DNA of 64,000 nucleotides from Gallaecimonas sp. GXIMD4217 (GTDB lineage Bacteria > Pseudomonadota > Gammaproteobacteria > Enterobacterales > Gallaecimonadaceae), in NCBI RefSeq assembly GCF_038087665.1, contig NZ_CP149925.1:496001-560000 (forward strand). The letters run 5' to 3'. Each line of letters begins with the position of its first letter. Positions within the stretch are counted from its first letter, which is position 1. Made by a program: the position numbers and the translations under genes. The notes below the pieces were generated by a model. The model saw only the letters and a program-made list of their open reading frames with translations. It had not been told where the DNA came from and made no database searches. Shown here piece by piece: positions 59,616 through 64,000 of this stretch.

Positions 59616-60533
59616 GTGGAAGAAAAATGCAAATGCCCGCCCCCCGGCCTGCCACCCTGGATGGGCACCTTTGCCGATCTGATGTCGCTGCTGATGTGCT
59701 TCTTCGTGCTGCTGCTGTCCTTCTCGGAAATGGACGTGCTCAAGTTCAAGCAGATCGCCGGCTCCATGAAGTACGCCTTCGGCGTGCAGAACCGCATCGA
59801 GGTCAAGGACATCCCCAAGGGCACCTCGGTGATCGCCCAGGAATTCAGGCCGGGCCGGCCCGAGCCCACCCCCATCGAAACCATCCAGCAGCAGACCATG
59901 GAGCTGACCCAGCAGATGCTGGAATTCCAGGAGGGGGAAGAGGACTACGCCGGCGGCGTCAACGAACAGCGGGGCGCCAAGCGCGGCGGCGAGACCTCGG
60001 CCACCGGCGAGGCCCAGACCGAGGAGATCCCCACCGAGCAGCAGCAACAGCTCAACGAGCTGGCCAGGCAGATGGCCGACCAGCTCGAAAACGAGATCCT
60101 GGAAGGGGCCATCGAGCTGGAGGCCCTGGGCCAGCAGATCATCATCCGCATCCGCGAGAAGGGCGCCTTCCCCAGCGGCAGCGCCTTCCTGCAGCCCAGG
60201 TTCAAGCCGGTGATCCAGTCCGTGGCCAGGCTGCTGACCACGGTACCGGGGGTGGTGACGGTGTCGGGCCACACCGACGATCTCAAGGTCTACTCCGAGC
60301 TGTACCGCTCCAACTGGGAGCTCAGCGCCGAACGGGCCGTGGCCGTGGGCCACGAGATGCTGTCGGTGCCCGGTTTCGACCCCAACCGCCTGGTGGTGCG
60401 CGGCCTGGCCGACACCCAGCCGCTGGTGGCCAACGACTCGGCCGCCAACCGGCGCCTGAACAGGCGGGTGGAGATCGCCATCATGCAGGGCAAGCCCAAG
60501 TACAGTGAGGAAGTGCCGGCCCTGCAGAACTGA
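59616..60533 (+). CDS. pomB: Flagellar motor stator protein PomB
   Basis: A 305-residue partner of PomA. A single N-terminal helix (TFADLMSLLMCFFVLLLSF) carries the ion-binding aspartate in FADLM. A long plug/linker region rich in Glu and Gln follows, and an OmpA-like peptidoglycan-binding domain (VSGHTDDLKVY, NRRVEIAI) ends the protein. The start is GTG at 59616, 10 bases after pomA. Together they form the PomA5B2 stator unit. Confidence 0.94.
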   Translation: MEEKCKCPPPGLPPWMGTFADLMSLLMCFFVLLLSFSEMDVLKFKQIAGSMKYAFGVQNRIEVKDIPKGTSVIAQEFRPGRPEPTPIETIQQQTMELTQQMLEFQEGEEDYAGGVNEQRGAKRGGETSATGEAQTEEIPTEQQQQLNELARQMADQLENEILEGAIELEALGQQIIIRIREKGAFPSGSAFLQPRFKPVIQSVARLLTTVPGVVTVSGHTDDLKVYSELYRSNWELSAERAVAVGHEMLSVPGFDPNRLVVRGLADTQPLVANDSAANRRLNRRVEIAIMQGKPKYSEEVPALQN

Positions 60534-60596
60534 ACATGCAAGGGCGGGCGGGGCGCTGTATAATCCGCTCGCTTTTTTACCAAGACAGGCAGGCCC

Positions 60597-62045
60597 GTGA
60601 AGTTCATCATCAAGCTCCATCCCGAAATCACCATCAAGAGCAAGTCGGTACGGCTGCGCTTTATCAAGTTGCTGGAGTCCAACCTGCGCAACGTGCTCAA
60701 GCGGGTCGGCGAGGGCATCAAGGTGGACAGGTTCTGGGACAAGCTGGAGGTGCGGGCCCCGGACGACGCCGATCTGGAGGCGGTGCTGGAAAAGCTCACC
60801 CACACCCCAGGCGTCTGCGCCGTGCTGGAAGTGGCCGAGCATGCCTTCGAGGACATGGAAGACATCTACCGCGCCGTCCAGGCCCAGTGGGGCGACAAGC
60901 TGGCCGGCAAGAGCTTCTGCGTGCGCTGCAAGCGCAGCGGCAAGCACGAGTTCACCTCCATCGACGTGGAGCGCTACGTGGGCGGCGGCCTCAACCAGAA
61001 CAACCCCACCGGCGGCGTCAAGCTCAAGAAGCCCGATGTTACCGTGGAGCTGGAGATCGACAGGGACAAGCTGTACCTGGTTTCCCGCCGCCATGCCGGC
61101 CTGGGTGGCTTCCCCATCAAGACCCAGGAAGACGTGCTGTCGCTGATCTCCGGCGGTTTCGACTCCGGGGTGTCCAGCTACATGACCATCAAGCGCGGCT
61201 CCCGCACCCATTACTGCTTCTTCAACCTGGGCGGCAGCGCCCACGAGATCGGCGTCAAGCAGGTGGCCTACCACCTCTGGGACAGGTTCGGCGCCTCCCA
61301 CAGGGTCAAGCTGATCGCCGTGCCCTTCGAAGGGGTGGTGGCGGAGATCCTGGAGAAGGTGGACGACGGCCAGATGGGCGTGATCCTCAAGCGCATGATG
61401 ATGCGGGCCGGCGCCCGGGTGGCCGAGCGCATGGGGATCCAGGCCATCGTCACCGGCGAGGCCCTGGGCCAGGTGTCCAGCCAGACCCTGACCAACCTCA
61501 ATGTCATCGACAGGGTCACCGACACCCTGATCCTCAGGCCGCTGGTGTCCTACGACAAGCAGGAGATCATCGACATCGCCGACGCCATCGGCACCGGCGA
61601 TTTCGCCCGTACCATGCCGGAATACTGCGGTGTCATCTCCAAGAAGCCCACCGTCAAGGCGGTGCTGTCGAAGATCGAGGCGGAAGAAGACAAGTTCGAT
61701 TATTCGGTGCTGGACCGGGCCCTGGAGCAGTCACAGATCTTCGATATCCGCGACATCGAGCGGGAAACCGACCAGCAGGTGGTGGAAGTGGAGACGGTGA
61801 GCCAGGTGCCGGCCGAGGCCGTGATCCTGGACATCCGCAGCGCCGACGAGGAAGAAGAAGCGCCCCTGGAGCTGGAAGGCGCCGAGGTGCAGCACCTGCC
61901 CTTCTACAAGCTGGGCACCCGCTTCGGCGATCTGCCCCAGGACAAGACCTACTTCCTCTACTGCGACCGCGGCGTGATGAGCAAGCTGCAGGCCCTGTAC
62001 CTGGCCGAACAGGGCTTTGCCAACGTCAAGGTGTTCCGCCCCTAA
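60597..62045 (+). CDS. thiI: tRNA 4-thiouridine synthase / thiamine sulfur transferase ThiI
   Basis: A 482-residue protein, as in E. coli. It has a THUMP domain, the PP-loop [12 protein letters not shown], Cys344 in [10 protein letters not shown], and a C-terminal rhodanese domain with the catalytic Cys456 in [10 protein letters not shown]. It makes s4U8 in tRNA and passes sulfur to ThiS. Start is GTG at 60597. A TATAAT at 60559-60564 suggests its own promoter after pomB. It is a functional partner of the thiL and dxs genes in thiamine metabolism. Stop codons of thiI and yajL overlap by 4 bases. Confidence 0.95.
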   Translation: MKFIIKLHPEITIKSKSVRLRFIKLLESNLRNVLKRVGEGIKVDRFWDKLEVRAPDDADLEAVLEKLTHTPGVCAVLEVAEHAFEDMEDIYRAVQAQWGDKLAGKSFCVRCKRSGKHEFTSIDVERYVGGGLNQNNPTGGVKLKKPDVTVELEIDRDKLYLVSRRHAGLGGFPIKTQEDVLSLISGGFDSGVSSYMTIKRGSRTHYCFFNLGGSAHEIGVKQVAYHLWDRFGASHRVKLIAVPFEGVVAEILEKVDDGQMGVILKRMMMRAGARVAERMGIQAIVTGEALGQVSSQTLTNLNVIDRVTDTLILRPLVSYDKQEIIDIADAIGTGDFARTMPEYCGVISKKPTVKAVLSKIEAEEDKFDYSVLDRALEQSQIFDIRDIERETDQQVVEVETVSQVPAEAVILDIRSADEEEEAPLELEGAEVQHLPFYKLGTRFGDLPQDKTYFLYCDRGVMSKLQALYLAEQGFANVKVFRP

Positions 62046-62599
62046 AGCAGCACCATGGGCGCGGCCACCCGCTGCGCCTTCTCCTTGCCCAGCAGCAGCT
62101 CCACCAGGGCCAGGGCAAAGGCCAGGGCCGTGCCCGGCCCCTGGCTGGTGATCAGCCTGTGCTGGTCATCGCGGACCACGGCGGCGCCGGCCTTGAGCCT
62201 GTAGTCGCCGAGCAGGTTGTGAAAGCCGGGATGGCCGGTGATCTTGGCCTTGGCCGGGATCAGGCCGTTGGCGGCCAGGGACAGGGCTGGGGCGGCGCAG
62301 ATGGCGCCTATCCAGCGGCCCTCGGCCTGGTGGCCCCTGAGCATGCCGACCAGGCCCTGATGCTGGCCCTGGCGCTCGGCCCCACCCAGGCCACCGGGCA
62401 GGGCGATCAGCTCGAACTGGAACTCGGCTATTTCCTCGAAGGTGGCGTCCGCCACCAGCCGGCTGCCCCGGGCGCAGGTCACCTGGCGTTCGTCCAGGCT
62501 GGCCAGGGTCACCTCCAGATCGGCCCGGCGCAACACGTCCACCAGGGTGATCACTTCCATCTCTTCGCTGCCGTCGGCAACGGTTACCAGAATCGTCAT
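62042..62599 (-). CDS. yajL: DJ-1/PfpI family protein YajL
   Basis: A 185-residue DJ-1 superfamily protein. The reactive cysteine is residue 101 in [10 protein letters not shown], and the oxidation-assisting glutamate lies in [16 protein letters not shown]. YajL is linked to oxidative stress and protein repair; proposed deglycase activity is debated. ATG at 62599 overlaps the panE stop (ATGA), the same pair as in E. coli. Confidence 0.92.
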   Translation of the reverse strand: MTILVTVADGSEEMEVITLVDVLRRADLEVTLASLDERQVTCARGSRLVADATFEEIAEFQFELIALPGGLGGAERQGQHQGLVGMLRGHQAEGRWIGAICAAPALSLAANGLIPAKAKITGHPGFHNLLGDYRLKAGAAVVRDDQHRLITSQGPGTALAFALALVELLLGKEKAQRVAAPMVLL

Positions 62600-63456
62600 G
62601 GGCACAGCGCCTCTATTGCCACCACCAGCTGCCGATGCCTCGGGGCATCCAGTCCCCTTTGCTCGGCCCTGTCACAAATATAACCGTTGATGAAGGCGAT
62701 TTCGGTGGGGCGACCGGCCAGGCGGTCCCTGAGCATCGACGACTGGTTGGCGGCGGTCTGCCTGGCCACCTGCAGGGTCCTGGCCAGGATGGCCTCGGTG
62801 CTGGCGTCTATGCCTTCGGCCTGCATCACCGGTGCCAGCTCGCCGGCCAGGGCCTCGAGCTCGGTGCGGTAGCTGGCCTGGCAAAGCTCGCCGTTGCGCA
62901 CCCCGTCGCGGGCGGTCAGCGGGTTGATTAGGGCGTTGATGGCCAGCTTCCACCACAGGGGTTCGAAGACGTTGTCGAAGGGCAGAGCCTGCGGCTGGGC
63001 GATGTTGAGCAGGTTGTGGATCTGGGCCTGCTGGGCCGGGTTTGGCCTGGCGCCGGCACTGCCGTACCAGCACTGGCCCCAGCCGGTGTGGTGAACGCCC
63101 AGCTCGTCCTTGAGGGCACCGTGGGTGGTACTGGCCAGCACCAGGGGATTGGGGCAGTTGGCCTGGACCCACAGGTGGGGGCCGAGGCCGTTGTGCATCA
63201 GCACTATGGGGATGTCAGCAGGCAGGGCTGGCAGCAGTGGCGCCAGGGCCGTCTCGACCTGGTAGGCCTTGACGCAGACCAGCAGCAGTGCCGGCGCCTG
63301 GCCCGGTTTCAGGGTGATGGTGTCGCCATCGAGTCGCACCTCGGCGACGGGGCCGTAGCGCCCCAGCAGGGTGACCGGGTGGCCGTGCCTGGCCAGGCGG
63401 CCGGCACAGAGGCTGCCGATGGCGCCGTTGCCTAGGACGGTGACCGGCGTAGCCAC
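62596..63456 (-). CDS. panE: 2-dehydropantoate 2-reductase
   Basis: A ketopantoate reductase of 286 residues with the NADPH loop VLGNGAIGSLCAGRLARHGH, the LVCVKAYQVETAL segment, HNGLGPHLWV, and the catalytic lysine in WWKLAINALINPLTA. It makes pantoate for coenzyme A. I chose the GTG at 63456 (VATPVTVLGNG) as start, because the upstream extension overlaps the VanZ-like gene and has no homology. The gene overlaps its upstream neighbour by 25 bases. Confidence 0.92.
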   Translation of the reverse strand: MATPVTVLGNGAIGSLCAGRLARHGHPVTLLGRYGPVAEVRLDGDTITLKPGQAPALLLVCVKAYQVETALAPLLPALPADIPIVLMHNGLGPHLWVQANCPNPLVLASTTHGALKDELGVHHTGWGQCWYGSAGARPNPAQQAQIHNLLNIAQPQALPFDNVFEPLWWKLAINALINPLTARDGVRNGELCQASYRTELEALAGELAPVMQAEGIDASTEAILARTLQVARQTAANQSSMLRDRLAGRPTEIAFINGYICDRAEQRGLDAPRHRQLVVAIEALCP

Positions 63457-63785
63457 AGCACCAGTGCCAGCAGCAGGTGGAAGATGGCGATGCCGGCCAG
63501 ATCGGCCAGCCAGTCCAGCCAGGAGGCCTGGCGGTAGGGCAGCAGCCACTGCATGGCCTCGATCAGGGCGCCGTAGGCGGCCAGGCCCAGCCATTGGGGC
63601 CACAGCGGCCGACGCCAGGCACCGTAGCTGAGCAGGGCCAGCACGAAGAAGGCCAGGGCATGCATGCTCTTGTCGCCACCCGGGGTGGGATAGCTGGCCT
63701 TGGTCACGGCCAGCAGGGCGATGGTCATCACCGCCATGGCCAGCAGGGTCTGGTAGGTTCGGGTGGAAAAAAGCAGGGCCCGCAT
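63432..63785 (-). CDS. VanZ-like membrane protein
   Basis: A 117-residue protein with four hydrophobic helices and the VanZ-like pattern: GGDKSMHALAFFVLALLSY, then AYGALIEAMQWLLPYRQAS and WLDWLADLAGI. VanZ-like domains are found in many short membrane proteins without assigned function. The start at 63785 follows GGAGAA by 5 bases. It is upstream of panE and overlaps it; a partial ampG lies upstream. Confidence 0.85.
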   Translation of the reverse strand: MRALLFSTRTYQTLLAMAVMTIALLAVTKASYPTPGGDKSMHALAFFVLALLSYGAWRRPLWPQWLGLAAYGALIEAMQWLLPYRQASWLDWLADLAGIAIFHLLLALVLWLRRSPS

Positions 63786-63859
63786 AGGTTCTCCGTTCAA
63801 CGTCAGGGCCATTGTAAACTAGCGGCCCCCGCCTTGTTCAAGGGTGAACAGCTGGCAGA

Positions 63860-64000
63860 TCAGTCCGAGGTCCTGTGCCAGGGGGCCACCCAGGGCAGCA
63901 TCAGCATGCCGGGAATGGCCACGGCGGCGCACACCAGGTAGAAATCGACCCAGCCCATGGCCTCCACCATAAAGCCGGTGCCGGCATTGGCCAGCACCCT
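63860..64000 (-). CDS. ampG: AmpG-like muropeptide permease, C-terminus (partial)
   Basis: Only the last 46 residues lie in the window; the stop is at 63860-63862. The visible part, AGTGFMVEAMGWVDFYLVCA followed by AVAIPGMLML, fits the last helix of AmpG, an inner membrane transporter that recycles anhydro-muropeptides. The assignment rests on this short segment, so it is tentative. It is upstream of the VanZ-like gene on the same strand. Confidence 0.6.
   Translation of the reverse strand, partial: RVLANAGTGFMVEAMGWVDFYLVCAAVAIPGMLMLPWVAPWHRTSD

Overview
The window is a gene-dense, GC-rich (by eye about 60%) chromosomal segment of a free-living gammaproteobacterium. Pointers are the type IVa minor-pilin block with a TapY2-like gene, the sodium-type PomA/PomB stator, SMP (YtjB) divergent from serB, holD-rimI-prfC order, a NupC/Tsx/deo nucleoside block, and the dxs-ispA-xseB/pomAB arrangement seen in Vibrionales, Aeromonadales and Alteromonadales. 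The whole picture resembles Gallaecimonas or a close relative. That name is an impression from gene content and cannot be verified here.

Layout: (1) 1-6584 is a type IV pilus minor-pilin region: the C-terminus of a PilY1-type tip protein, PilE-like pilin, TapY2, an inverted FimT/PilE-like pair, then FimT-PilW-PilX-PilV, the last with an unusually large C-terminal region. (2) 6655-13981 holds housekeeping genes: glnB, bamD, rluD, pgeF, clpB (with a heat-shock-like promoter), a DUF4124 protein, pssA and a small secreted protein. (3) 14011-19587 is a complete rRNA operon with two promoters, spacer tRNAs Ile-Ala-Glu, 23S, 5S and terminator. (4) 19588-20346 is an intergenic region built from copies of a hairpin-bearing repeat; another copy lies near 55.5 kb. 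(5) 20347-26351 encodes a giant surface protein (DUF4347, Ig/cadherin-like repeats, calcium-binding repeats, an anchor-U-like region, a GlyGly-CTERM-like signal, then a fused beta-barrel), interrupted at a G6 tract. (6) 26626-32246 holds a YjiH-like membrane protein, tRNA-Trp, a secreted NTF2-like protein and holD-rimI-prfC-yjjV.

(7) 32382-39167 is a nucleoside salvage block: NupC permease, XapX mini-protein, Tsx outer membrane channel and deoC-deoA-deoB-deoD; together they import nucleosides across both membranes and degrade them to free bases and central metabolites. (8) 39210-48202 holds ytjB/serB, an alpha/beta hydrolase, three PilZ proteins around radA (with a duplicated radA 3' end), and ettA. 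(9) 48367-55450 is glyA, nrdR-ribD-ribE-ribBA-ribH-nusB and thiL-pgpA, linking one-carbon, riboflavin, thiamine and phospholipid metabolism. (10) 55622-58629 is dxs-ispA-xseB on the minus strand. (11) 58841-64000 is pomAB with a flagellar sigma-28-like promoter, thiI, and the minus-strand operon ampG(partial)-vanZ-like-panE-yajL.

The most unusual items are the interrupted giant protein whose sorting signal is followed by a beta-barrel, the covarying hairpin repeat family, the radA 3' scar, the hairpin placed between the Shine-Dalgarno sequence and start of thiL, and the oversized PilV.
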